This document shows positions 1-8,286 of a DNA stretch of 64,000 nucleotides, piece after piece (the first letter of the stretch is position 1; the number at the start of each line of letters is the position of its first letter). The position numbers were made by a program, and so were the translations under genes. Source of the stretch: Selenihalanaerobacter shriftii (GTDB lineage Bacteria > Bacillota > Halanaerobiia > Halobacteroidales > Acetohalobiaceae); contig NZ_FUWM01000013.1 in NCBI RefSeq assembly GCF_900167185.1, positions 1 through 64,000 of the forward strand. The letters run 5' to 3'. The notes below the pieces were generated by a model that saw only the letters and a list, made by a program, of their open reading frames with translations, did not search any database and was not told where the DNA came from.

Positions 1-248
1 TTTTCATCATATACCCCTTGGGCTATTTCTGGCACATAAACTTCTCTATCAGACCAATCTGCGTTTTTAAAAGTAGTTAAACCCTTTTTTATTTCTCGGC
101 TTATTGTTGTCCTATGACAGTTCATTTCTCGGGCTATTTCACTATAATTTTTATTTTGCTTATTATATAAATGAGCAATAATCTTACGAGCTCCTAGTTT
201 TAAATGTTTCCCTTTTTCTCTTTCTATGATATAATTACTTTGACGCAT
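1..248 (-). CDS. IS30-family transposase, N-terminal part (runs off left edge)
   Basis: The reverse strand from ATG at 246-248 stays open to the window edge (82 codons). It begins MRQSNYIIEREKGKHL, followed by a helix-turn-helix of the IS30 kind (NYSEIAREMNCHRTTISREI, about residues 33-52). In the IS30 family this N-terminal domain binds the terminal repeats and a DDE catalytic domain follows; that domain lies outside the window. A ribosome site (AAGGAGGC) precedes the ATG. The family call rests on the HTH pattern alone. Whether the element is intact cannot be seen. Confidence 0.8.
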   Translation of the reverse strand, partial: MRQSNYIIEREKGKHLKLGARKIIAHLYNKQNKNYSEIAREMNCHRTTISREIKKGLTTFKNADWSDREVYVPEIAQGVYDE

Positions 249-355
249 ATTTGTGCCTCCTTAATGTTTAAGTGTGGTTACTTAACATTTTATCAGAGGA
301 ACAAGTATGTGTCATTTTTTTATTAGCCCGTGCATTTAATTATACAATGCACCTT
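1..355 (-). mobile_element. Right-hand end of an IS30-type insertion sequence
   Basis: The partial transposase is followed by about 100 bp of non-coding DNA ending in GTGCAT (330-335) and ATGCAC (347-352). This small inverted repeat may lie in the terminal repeat of the element. The other end is outside the window, so the exact boundary and target duplication are not fixed. The tex stop codon lies only about 10 bp beyond. Confidence 0.45.
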
Positions 356-361
356 AAAAAT

Positions 362-2524
362 TCATTGAAAATTCATTGTTAAAGATATTCTCTTACGATT
401 TATATCTATTTCTAAAATTTTCACTTTAACTATATCACCCACCTTTACAACTTCTAATGGGTCTTTAACATATTCTGAACTTAATTCAGATATATGGACT
501 AAACCATCATCTTTAACTCCTATATCTACAAATGCTCCAAAATCTACTACATTTCGAACAGTCCCTTGTAATATCATTCCAGTTTTCAAATCTTCTAATT
601 TAGTTACTTCTTGTTTTAAAATAGGTTTTGGTAATTCTTCTCTTGGATCTCTCCCTGGTCTTAATAATGCTTGTCTAATATCCATTAATGTAGGTATCCC
701 CACTTCTAAATCTTCAGCTAATTCTTCAACATTTAAATTGTTTAATCTATCCTTTAATTTAGCTTTATGCTCAGATAAATCTAACTTATTTAGTTTAAAA
801 TTTATCTTCTCTAGCAATTGTTGAGTAACAGAATAGGATTCTGGATGGATTGGGGTTACTGCTAACTTGTCCTCTCCATCATAAATCCTTAAGAAACCAG
901 CAGCTTGTGTGAAAGTCTTAGGACCTACTCCATATACATCCTTTAACTCTTTTCTTTTAGTGAATTTACCATTCTCTTCTCGCCAATTAACTATATTACC
1001 TGCTACCCTTTCATTAATACCTGCTACATATTTTAATAATGATGTAGAAGCCATATTTAAATCTACCCCTACATAATTTACTACTGATTCCACTACAGCT
1101 TCTAAAGACTTCTCCAAATTACCTTGATTAAGATCATGTTGATACATTCCAACTCCAATATGTTTAGGGTCAATTTTAACTAATTCAGCTAATGGATCTT
1201 GTAGCCTTCTAGCTATGGAAACTGCTCCTCTTATTGAAACATCTAATTCCGGAAATTCCTTTTGAGCCACCTCAGATGCGGAATAAACTGAAGCTCCTGC
1301 CTCGCTAACTATAATATACTGTGCATCTCTATCTAGTTCTGTAATGACTTCTGCTACGAAGGCCTCGGTCTCACGAGAAGCTGTACCGTTACCAATAACT
1401 ATAATATCAACTCCATGTTTTAATACTAATTCCTTAATTTTCTCTTTGGCTTCTACTAGCTCTTTTTGAGGCGGATGAGGATAAATGGTAGCTATAGATA
1501 ATAAGTTCCCTATCTCGTCAACAACAGCTACTTTTGATCCGGTTCTAAACCCTGGGTCAATTGCTAATACCCGTTTATCTCTAACCGGAGGTTGTAAAAG
1601 TAAGTTCTTTAAGTTATCTGCGAAAAGATCAATTGCATGCTCTTCAGCCTCTTCAGTTAATTTACTTCTAACTTCCCTAGCAATTGATGGAGCAACTAAA
1701 CGCTGATAGCCATCTTCTATGGCTTTCTCTATCTGATTTAAAAATATACTATTTTGGTTTTTAATTATAATTTTCTTTATCTTATTTAGAATAATTTCAT
1801 CTGGCCCATTTGCTCTAACACGTAGGATATCTTCCTGTTCACCACGATTAATAGCTAAAGTTCGGTGGGGCGGAAGTTTCTCTATCTCCTCACTAAATTC
1901 ATGGTAATCTAAAAAATTAGTATCCTCATCATCTATTACTTCAGAACTAATGTTTCCTCTAGAAAATGTTAAATCTCTAACTAATTTTCTGATCTTAGGT
2001 TGATCAGAAACATGCTCAGCAATAATATCTCGTACTCCTTGCAATATTTCTTTAATTTCTGTTAAATCATTTTCTGGGTCTAAATATTCTTCAGCTTTGT
2101 CTACTACAGAACCACTCTCTAATTCTTGTGCCAAAAATGATTCAGCTAATGGTTTTAATCCTTTTTCTTTAGCTTTAGTGGCTCTAGTTCTTCTTTTCTG
2201 ACGATAAGGTCGATATAAGTCTTCTACAGTCTGCAATTTAGATGCCGCTTTAATCTTATCCTCTAATTCATCAGTTAATTTATCCTGTTTATCTATTAAT
2301 TCAATTACTTTTTCTTTTCTATCAATCAAATTTTTTAAATACTCTAATTCATCATTTAATTCTCTAAGTTGACTTTCATCTAATTCACCAGTTACTTCTT
2401 TTCTATATCTAGATATAAATGGAATAGTGTTTCCATCTTCCAATAAATCTACTGTATCCTTTGTCTGCTTATATTTCAAATTTAATTTATTAGCTAATTT
2501 TCGATTAATATCTTGTTGGGCCAT
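362..2524 (-). CDS. tex: Tex-family RNA-binding transcription accessory protein
   Basis: 720 residues, the usual length for Tex (YdcI of Bacillus). An N-terminal helical Tex region (about 1-190) is followed by a YqgF/RNase H-like fold starting RVLAIDPGFRTG (about 320), helix-hairpin-helix segments (VYGVGPKTF, about 530) and a C-terminal S1 domain (about 645-715, GTVRNVVDFGAFVDIG). Tex proteins bind nucleic acid and associate with transcription; the exact role is unsettled. The ATG follows GGAGGGG at good spacing, 23 bp after divIC. In Bacillus a small S1 protein (YabR) sits at this place after divIC; here Tex, which carries an S1 domain, does. The stop codon is about 10 bp from an IS30-like end. 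Confidence 0.93.
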   Translation of the reverse strand: MAQQDINRKLANKLNLKYKQTKDTVDLLEDGNTIPFISRYRKEVTGELDESQLRELNDELEYLKNLIDRKEKVIELIDKQDKLTDELEDKIKAASKLQTVEDLYRPYRQKRRTRATKAKEKGLKPLAESFLAQELESGSVVDKAEEYLDPENDLTEIKEILQGVRDIIAEHVSDQPKIRKLVRDLTFSRGNISSEVIDDEDTNFLDYHEFSEEIEKLPPHRTLAINRGEQEDILRVRANGPDEIILNKIKKIIIKNQNSIFLNQIEKAIEDGYQRLVAPSIAREVRSKLTEEAEEHAIDLFADNLKNLLLQPPVRDKRVLAIDPGFRTGSKVAVVDEIGNLLSIATIYPHPPQKELVEAKEKIKELVLKHGVDIIVIGNGTASRETEAFVAEVITELDRDAQYIIVSEAGASVYSASEVAQKEFPELDVSIRGAVSIARRLQDPLAELVKIDPKHIGVGMYQHDLNQGNLEKSLEAVVESVVNYVGVDLNMASTSLLKYVAGINERVAGNIVNWREENGKFTKRKELKDVYGVGPKTFTQAAGFLRIYDGEDKLAVTPIHPESYSVTQQLLEKINFKLNKLDLSEHKAKLKDRLNNLNVEELAEDLEVGIPTLMDIRQALLRPGRDPREELPKPILKQEVTKLEDLKTGMILQGTVRNVVDFGAFVDIGVKDDGLVHISELSSEYVKDPLEVVKVGDIVKVKILEIDINRKRISLTMNFQ

Positions 2525-2547
2525 CTCTATTCCCCTCCAATAATTAC

Positions 2548-2919
2548 TTATTTATCCTGGCTGTTATCTTCCTCTATTATTATGTATAATGTCTCACCTG
2601 GTTTCACTAAACCTAAATCTTTTCTAGCTATCTCTTCTATGAATTCATTCGAATTTACTCTATCTAATTTTCTATTTAATATACTTACTTCTCTATTTAA
2701 TTTTTTAGCTTCTGTTTCCAGCCCTCTTAATCTATGTTTCATATTTTTTATTTTCGCATCAGCTTTAAAGAAACTATATACTATAGAAACTAATATTATT
2801 AATGAAACTATCATAAGCTTTTTAGAAGTTTTAGCATATTTTTTAAACTTATTTATATATTTCAAGAATATATTTGTTAGTTCATCTGTTGAATTTCTGT
2901 TAACATTCCCTTTTTTCAT
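2548..2919 (-). CDS. divIC: Septum formation initiator DivIC/FtsB family
   Basis: A small bitopic cell-division protein. It has a short basic N-terminus, one membrane helix (about residues 33-52, MIVSLIILVSIVYSFF), then a coiled coil (KHRLRGLETEAKKLNREVSIL) and the short DLGLVKPGE motif typical of the family. In Bacillus DivIC joins FtsL and DivIB in the divisome. I chose the ATG at 2919 because GGAGG lies 8 nt upstream; a longer reading from 2934 has no ribosome site. Its place after yabQ matches Bacillus and Clostridium gene order. Confidence 0.88.
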   Translation of the reverse strand: MKKGNVNRNSTDELTNIFLKYINKFKKYAKTSKKLMIVSLIILVSIVYSFFKADAKIKNMKHRLRGLETEAKKLNREVSILNRKLDRVNSNEFIEEIARKDLGLVKPGETLYIIIEEDNSQDK

Positions 2920-3028
2920 ATTTATCGCCTCCAAGTACTATGTCTATATTTAAAAACCAACACTTATATACTATAAATTTCTAGGTATAAGTCTTCTTCC
3001 CTTCATATTTTAATTTTTTAATCTTTTA

Positions 3029-3442
3029 TTAAGTCTTAAAACTATTGATTTTTTCTTTAATTTTTAAAAATGCGCCTTCTATTATTTTATACAATTTTTT
3101 GATTAATTTAAAGCTTTTTCTAATTATTTTAATTATTTCTTCTAAGATTACCCGAAAAGATGTGATAGCATACTTGCTAAATAATCGATTATAGATTAAA
3201 ATCCCTAAACCTAGACTAAAAAATATATAAATTCTAATCTCCCCTAAATTACTCTTTAACAATATAATAAAAGTTATGATTCCAGCTAGTAGGCAAAAAA
3301 TAAAATCAATTATTCTTGTAGCTATATTATCTAAGTATCCAAAACTCCTAAATACACGATAAAAATCAAAAGTAAAAGCTAAAAAATGTCCAAATAATAA
3401 CATATATATGAACGTTTTAAATTGAATTTCTAATGATACCAT
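3029..3442 (-). CDS. yabQ: Spore cortex biosynthesis protein YabQ
   Basis: 137 residues with an N-terminal stretch of four or so hydrophobic helices and a basic C-terminal tail (KIIRKSFKLIKKLYK). This is the YabQ pattern of an integral membrane protein needed for spore cortex formation, made in the mother cell in Bacillus. It lies between yabP and divIC as in other spore formers. The ribosome site is GAGGTGATATT before the ATG. A terminator-like hairpin separates it from yabP, so transcription from the yabP side may be only partial. Confidence 0.87.
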   Translation of the reverse strand: MVSLEIQFKTFIYMLLFGHFLAFTFDFYRVFRSFGYLDNIATRIIDFIFCLLAGIITFIILLKSNLGEIRIYIFFSLGLGILIYNRLFSKYAITSFRVILEEIIKIIRKSFKLIKKLYKIIEGAFLKIKEKINSFKT

Positions 3443-3471
3443 AATATCACCTCATACTTTTTGACTAAAAT

Positions 3472-3493
3472 AAAAAAGCCACTAAATGTGGCT
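3472..3493 (-). terminator. Rho-independent terminator between yabP and yabQ
   Basis: Inverted repeat AGCCAC-taaat-GTGGCT (3477-3493), followed on the minus strand by TTTTTTATTTTA. It sits in the 71-bp gap of what is otherwise expected to be a yabP-yabQ operon. Confidence 0.75.
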
Positions 3494-3513
3494 ATAATAA
3501 GTAGAATGAATAT

Positions 3514-3768
3514 CTATTTGAAAAGATTGCCGAGAAATCCTCCAGCAGTGGCCTGCTCAGAATAATCTAATCTTATAACATATCCCTCAATTATTAATTC
3601 TCCATCATCTAAATTCAATCTTTTAATATTTAAATCTTCTCCTTTTATATACAAAGAACCTAATTCTGTTGCCAATGAAATCTCTACTTCACTAAAATTA
3701 ATTACTTCAATTACACCAAATATCTCTATTAATTCACGACCACTTAGCTTAACTTGATGTTTACTCAT
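3514..3768 (-). CDS. yabP: Sporulation protein YabP
   Basis: 84 residues with the YabP pattern: LSGRELIEIFGVIEVINF near the N-terminus, then LGSLYIKGEDLNIKRLNLDDGELIIEG written across short beta strands. YabP-family proteins are needed in Bacillus sporulation; YabP and YabQ are made in the mother cell. A clear ribosome site (AAGGGGGATATCT) precedes the ATG. The HslR/YabO (RqcP) gene that normally sits just upstream in Bacillus is missing here. Confidence 0.88.
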   Translation of the reverse strand: MSKHQVKLSGRELIEIFGVIEVINFSEVEISLATELGSLYIKGEDLNIKRLNLDDGELIIEGYVIRLDYSEQATAGGFLGNLFK

Positions 3769-3835
3769 AGATATCCCCCTTTCACTTTTTAATCTATATC
3801 TATGTTAATTAGAGGATATCTATGACTACCCAGTC

Positions 3836-4054
3836 TTAATCTCTATCAAACCAGCCATCATTTTTTTCTCTAATCTTAATTTCATCCCAACCATGCCAAC
3901 TATTTGACCACCAGCCTACAGTAGCATGATCAAATTCATGAGCCATCTCCATATCAAAATCTCCTTGAGTATACCACCAATAATTCATCTCAGAGACTTC
4001 TGCATCGTATTTATCATTAGCAAATTCATCAAATTCCCCTCTTTTTCTATCCAT
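3836..4054 (-). CDS. Small acidic Trp-rich protein, unknown
   Basis: 72 residues, 7 of them tryptophan (26, 27, 48, 49, 53, 56, 68), with many Asp/Glu and no signal or membrane segment. Tyr, Trp and His cluster in the middle (MNYWWYTQGDF; VGWWSNSWHGWDE). The ribosome site AAGGAGGGAACTACT upstream of the ATG is strong, which favours a real gene. I recognise no family. Its position just upstream of yabP suggests, but does not show, a sporulation link. Confidence 0.65.
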   Translation of the reverse strand: MDRKRGEFDEFANDKYDAEVSEMNYWWYTQGDFDMEMAHEFDHATVGWWSNSWHGWDEIKIREKNDGWFDRD

Positions 4055-4130
4055 AGTAGTTCCCTCCTTATTTTAAATAGTATTCTTATTATTATCTCTT
4101 ACTTCAATTTTTAATCAGGCTTTTTTTTAC

Positions 4131-4175
4131 AATAAAATAAAAAAGAGATAACTAAGAATATTCTTAGTTATCTCT
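4131..4175 (-). terminator. Terminator after the NSS transporter operon
   Basis: A perfect 32-bp palindrome (4144-4175) followed on the minus strand by a T-rich run (TTTTTTATTTTATTG). It lies 24 bp after the small-subunit stop codon. Confidence 0.8.
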
Positions 4176-4199
4176 ACAATCAGTAAAAAATATTTTTTA

Positions 4200-4304
4200 T
4201 TAAAGTTTCTTATCAGATTTAATAGCAATCTTTAAACAATAAGCTAATCCTCCATATAAGACTACACTTCCAAAAATCAACATAGCAATTGCTGAACCTG
4301 GCAT
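4200..4304 (-). CDS. MetS-like small subunit of an NSS transporter
   Basis: A 34-residue ORF, ATG at 4302-4304, stop TAA at 4200-4202, with a very good ribosome site (AAAGGAGGATGTATA). The product starts MPGSAIAMLIFGSVVLYGGL and is one hydrophobic helix with a short basic tail (IKSDKKL). This matches the tiny MetS-type subunits encoded beside neurotransmitter:sodium symporters of the methionine/alanine type. It directly follows the transporter gene (35 bp) and precedes the operon terminator. The match is by pattern and position; substrate is not known. Confidence 0.78.
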   Translation of the reverse strand: MPGSAIAMLIFGSVVLYGGLAYCLKIAIKSDKKL

Positions 4305-4339
4305 TATACATCCTCCTTTCTTAATCTTGGTCAATAACC

Positions 4340-5848
4340 TTATGCATTTATACCTTCCTGTTCTACTGTTTCTTCAGTACCTTTCATTTTAGCAAAGACA
4401 GCAAAACCAAGAACTACTGCTCCAATAGCAACACCCCAACCAACATTTAATGCCCATTGAGGATAATCTCCATATGGTTTGCTAAATTCTTGAATTACAC
4501 TATTAACTACTGACCAAATTAAAATAAGAGGAGTTATATACTTAATCATAATGTCCCACCAAGCTCCAATCTTAATTTCAGAGATTGGATTTATATATTC
4601 ACGTAAGTTCTTTGGTCCATAAACCCAACCAATTATAATACATTCAAATAACCCAACTACTGCTAAACCAAAGCCATTAACAAAATGATCTATTATATCT
4701 AACCAATATAACCCACCTTTAGTGGCAAATAATAAACCAGCACCTAGTCCACTTAAACAGACTAATTGTATAACCTTCTTCTTTTTACCAGGCCACTTAT
4801 CATCAAACCCAGCAATTACTGATTCTGTAATTGAGAAAGCTGAATCTATACCTAATGTTAATAGTATCAAGAAGAAGACAAGAGCAAAGATTGTCTGGGC
4901 GACTGGTCCTCCCGGTAATAGACTTATAGCCTCTGGATAAGTTACAAAAGCTAATCCTACACCAGCATCGACTACTTCTGAGACCGCCACACCTTTAGCC
5001 TGGGCCATATAACCTAAAGTACCAAAGATACCGAATCCAGATAAGAAACTAATTCCACAGTTAGCAAATGTAGTAATCAAAGCATTATTTGTAATATCAC
5101 TATCTTCCGGCAGGTAACTTGCATAAGCAATCATAATACCAAAACCTAAACTCAAACTAAAGAAAACCTGTCCATAAGCTGCTAACCAAACCTGCGGGTC
5201 AGTTAAAACTGAAAAATCCGGCTGTAAATAATAAGTTAATCCTTCAATAGCTCCTGGCAAAGTAACAGCTCTGATAGCCAGTACTATTAATAGAATAACA
5301 GGCACTGGAACAGTAAACATTACTACTTTTCCTACACCAGTAACACCATTCCGTAAAATATAATATATAAATGCCCAAGTAATTACTATACCGATTAAAA
5401 CCGGAATACTAAATCCACCTAGCTCTCCTGGACCAGAAGATAAATGTAATACCTCTTTATAAAAATAGTCAGCTACCCCTGATTTCCAAGCTACACTAAA
5501 TGAACCAGCTAAATACTTCCAAATCCAAGCCATAATAGCTCCATAATAAGACATAATTACAAAACTAATTAAAACAGCCCACCAGCCAAGGCCTTCCCAA
5601 GTTTCCTTAATCTTTTTAAATGCTCCAGGAGCACCTTGCTGTGTCTTATGACCTACTGCATATTCTAAAATTATTAATGGGATTCCAGCTGTGAATAATG
5701 CTACAAAGTAAGGAATTAGAAAAGCTCCACCCCCATTAGCGTAAGCTGTATAAGGAAACCGCCAAGCATTACCTAATCCAGCTGCTGAACCGATTGCTGC
5801 TAAAACAAAAGCTGATCTTGTATTCCATTGACCTCTTTTCTTTTCCAT
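4340..5848 (-). CDS. Sodium-dependent transporter, NSS (SNF) family
   Basis: About 502 residues with roughly 11-12 membrane helices. The N-terminal family signature is present (WNTRSAFVLAAIGSAAGLGN followed by WRFPY), with the unwound helix-1 region that binds Na+ and substrate in LeuT-like carriers. Long MetP-type members such as this import amino acids with Na+. The ATG at 5848 (GGGAG 8 nt upstream) is preferred to the GTG at 5854. It is co-transcribed with a MetS-like small subunit. Use of a Na+ symporter fits a saline habitat, but this is inference. Confidence 0.92.
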   Translation of the reverse strand: MEKKRGQWNTRSAFVLAAIGSAAGLGNAWRFPYTAYANGGGAFLIPYFVALFTAGIPLIILEYAVGHKTQQGAPGAFKKIKETWEGLGWWAVLISFVIMSYYGAIMAWIWKYLAGSFSVAWKSGVADYFYKEVLHLSSGPGELGGFSIPVLIGIVITWAFIYYILRNGVTGVGKVVMFTVPVPVILLIVLAIRAVTLPGAIEGLTYYLQPDFSVLTDPQVWLAAYGQVFFSLSLGFGIMIAYASYLPEDSDITNNALITTFANCGISFLSGFGIFGTLGYMAQAKGVAVSEVVDAGVGLAFVTYPEAISLLPGGPVAQTIFALVFFLILLTLGIDSAFSITESVIAGFDDKWPGKKKKVIQLVCLSGLGAGLLFATKGGLYWLDIIDHFVNGFGLAVVGLFECIIIGWVYGPKNLREYINPISEIKIGAWWDIMIKYITPLILIWSVVNSVIQEFSKPYGDYPQWALNVGWGVAIGAVVLGFAVFAKMKGTEETVEQEGINA

Positions 5849-6062
5849 CTTCACTACTCCCTTCTCAATTTTTTGTAAAGTATGATTTAATCTGCATCTC
5901 CTAGTTTCTCCCTACTAAATTCTGACTACTATCTACTAACTTCTCACTCCTTTCATTGACGTATTTAACCTAACTCCTACTACATAAAATATACTCTATT
6001 ACTTCAAAATTTCTTCAACTATAATTAAATTCCTGCTTATTTTTTATAATATTTAAATAAAT

Positions 6063-6092
6063 AAAAAAGAAGCAGGAGATTAATCCCACTTC
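6063..6092 (-). terminator. Terminator overlapping the 3' end of the SpoIID-like gene
   Basis: A 9-bp stem with two G-T pairs (6069-6077 with 6084-6092) followed on the minus strand by TTTTTTAT. The stem includes the stop codon of the gene. Confidence 0.65.
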
Positions 6093-7051
6093 TTCCCAAT
6101 CTTGACATCTTTAAAATAATGAGCAATTATTTCTTCAGGAGATTTACCTTCTTTAGCCATAGCAAAGGCTCCCCATTGACTCATACCTACACCATGTCCA
6201 TACCCACTACCTTTGAAAGTAAATTTGTCTCCTGATTTTTCTATTGATTTAATCAAAGTAGACTTTAATTTATCTGGTCCAATTGCTATTCTAAAGTTAG
6301 CAGCTTTCATTTTCTTTTTACCACCATCATAACTTATTTCCATATCTATAGCTCTTTCAGTTTTATCTCTATCTAGTATCTTTATATCTTGTACTGTCTG
6401 TGCATTCTTTACCCCCACTTGCTTTAATACTTGTAAAATATCATTATTCTCAAAACTTACAGACCATGATTTGATATCATCAGGAGCATGTTGATCAGGA
6501 GATTTAACACTAATAATATATGGTGGTTCTTTCTTATTATAAGCCAAGCCAACTTTAGCACTAGTTGTTTGACCACCCGCACTAGAATGGAACCAACCAG
6601 TAATATAATCTCCATTATAAATGATAACTTCACCACGAGTCTTTTCTATAGCTTTTTTAATTTCATCTGTAATATTTTGCGGTCTATATGCTTGAGCTTC
6701 TTTATGACTACCACTAATCACATTGCTCCCTTTTTGTTCCAACCTCTTTAAAGCAAAAGTTCGAGCAAGAATTGCTTGTGCCCCGTAAGCATCAGTAGGC
6801 CAATCTTTCTTCATCTCACCTGCCACTACCCCTGCAATATATTCTTCCATCTTCATCTCTTTTGTTTGACCTTCTTCTGTCTCTACTTTAATAGCAGGCT
6901 CTTCTATTTTTTCAATTTCTTCAGTAGTAAGCCCCTTCACCTTAGTTTTACCTTGTTGTTGGTTTTGGCTACAACCAGCAAATAGAATTAATAATGCGAT
7001 TAGTACTAAAAATACATAGTAATTAACCCTCTTACTTCTTAATAATCCCAA
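6080..7051 (-). CDS. SpoIID/LytB-domain lipoprotein (stage II sporulation protein D-like)
   Basis: 323 residues. The N-terminus is a lipoprotein signal (YVFLVLIALLILFAGC, Cys about 26). The SpoIID domain follows: YIAGVVAGEMKKDWP with the conserved Glu, AILARTFAL, and the C-terminal signature GYGHGVGMSQWGAFAMA. In Bacillus SpoIID is a lytic transglycosylase that acts with SpoIIP in engulfment; the family also includes LytB-like enhancers. The start is TTG at 7051, 8 nt after GGAGG. The lipobox and the location beside a D,D-carboxypeptidase leave open whether this is the true engulfment SpoIID or a paralogue. Confidence 0.87.
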   Translation of the reverse strand: MGLLRSKRVNYYVFLVLIALLILFAGCSQNQQQGKTKVKGLTTEEIEKIEEPAIKVETEEGQTKEMKMEEYIAGVVAGEMKKDWPTDAYGAQAILARTFALKRLEQKGSNVISGSHKEAQAYRPQNITDEIKKAIEKTRGEVIIYNGDYITGWFHSSAGGQTTSAKVGLAYNKKEPPYIISVKSPDQHAPDDIKSWSVSFENNDILQVLKQVGVKNAQTVQDIKILDRDKTERAIDMEISYDGGKKKMKAANFRIAIGPDKLKSTLIKSIEKSGDKFTFKGSGYGHGVGMSQWGAFAMAKEGKSPEEIIAHYFKDVKIGKKWD

Positions 7052-7115
7052 ACTTAATCCCTCCTTAATTTTAGTCTTATTCTACCTATAATTAGAAAGG
7101 ATTATACATTAATGA

Positions 7116-8267
7116 TTATTTGAAAAAGCTTAATAAAAACTCCTTAATCATTCTAATCAATCTAGTTAAGATTCCTGCTCGCTCAACACTTTCTTTAGCA
7201 ACTAATTTAACACTTCCTAATCTTTTTTCTGATTGAATTAAAACCACTTCCCCTAATATTTGCCCCTTCTTTACTGGAGCTTTTACTACTTTATCAATCT
7301 CTATTTTTCGCTCTATCTCATTGCCTCCAGCTTGCACAACAGTCTGTAAATCAGCTGCTGCTTCAACTCCTACCTCTAATTTTTTACCTTCTTTTACTTG
7401 AACCTTACCTATATCTTCACCTTTTTTAACCATTCTTTCTAGAGTAAATCTGCTAAAGCCATAACTTAATAACTTAGCCGACTCTTCTATTCTAGCCTCT
7501 TTACTATCAGTTTTCATCACTACTGAAATTAACCGCATATCATCTCTATTAGCAGTTGCTGTTAAACAGTAGCCTGCTTCATCAGTCCAACCGGTCTTAA
7601 GTCCATCTGCTCCTGGATAATAATCAATTAACCCATTAGTATTATAAAGAGTAAACTCTCCATCTCTAATCTTATCTATCCAAATATTTGTCCACTCTAA
7701 AACTTTAGGATGATTATTAACTAATTCTCTAGCCATTATTGCCATATCCTTAGCGCTACTATAATGTTTACCACTATCAGTCGGTAAACCAGTAGAATTT
7801 TTAAAATTAGTATGTTCTAGTCCTAATTCTTTAACTTTCTGATTCATCATTTCTACAAAACTACCTTCCGTTCCACCTATATATTCACTTATAGCTACAC
7901 AAGCATCATTAGCAGACGCAATAGCTATAGACTTTAATAAAGTCTCTACATCCATCTTTTCTTTTGGAGCCAAATAGATTTGAGACCCCCCCATTGAAGA
8001 AGCGAATTCACTAGTAATCACTGTATCATCTAATGTAATTTGCCCTGAATCAATTGCCTCCATAGATAACAAAAGAGTCATTATTTTAGTCATACTAGCC
8101 GGTGGTAATTCTCGATTAACATTCTTTGTAAATAAAACTTGACCCGTCTTTGCCTCTATTAAAATTGCTGAATCAGCCTTCACATCAAATCCTGCTGCAA
8201 TAGCTGGGAATGAACTAAATAAACCCAAAGTAATTATTAAAAAACAAATCATTAATTTCCTTTTCAT
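7116..8267 (-). CDS. D-alanyl-D-alanine carboxypeptidase (DacF/PBP5 type)
   Basis: 383 residues with a signal peptide ending near AIA-AG. The peptidase S11 motifs are in order: SMTK (SxxK), SAND (SxN) and KTG in GLKTGWTDEAG. A C-terminal PBP5 beta domain and an amphipathic tail (LIRMIKEFLLSFFK) probably hold it to the membrane. It trims the terminal D-Ala of peptidoglycan stems; DacF and DacB types act in spore cortex. ATG at 8267 is chosen (9 nt after GGAGG); a TTG 6 nt upstream is too close. It lies 19 bp after mazG. Confidence 0.92.
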   Translation of the reverse strand: MKRKLMICFLIITLGLFSSFPAIAAGFDVKADSAILIEAKTGQVLFTKNVNRELPPASMTKIMTLLLSMEAIDSGQITLDDTVITSEFASSMGGSQIYLAPKEKMDVETLLKSIAIASANDACVAISEYIGGTEGSFVEMMNQKVKELGLEHTNFKNSTGLPTDSGKHYSSAKDMAIMARELVNNHPKVLEWTNIWIDKIRDGEFTLYNTNGLIDYYPGADGLKTGWTDEAGYCLTATANRDDMRLISVVMKTDSKEARIEESAKLLSYGFSRFTLERMVKKGEDIGKVQVKEGKKLEVGVEAAADLQTVVQAGGNEIERKIEIDKVVKAPVKKGQILGEVVLIQSEKRLGSVKLVAKESVERAGILTRLIRMIKEFLLSFFK

Positions 8268-8286
8268 CTTCAATTGCCTCCTTAGA

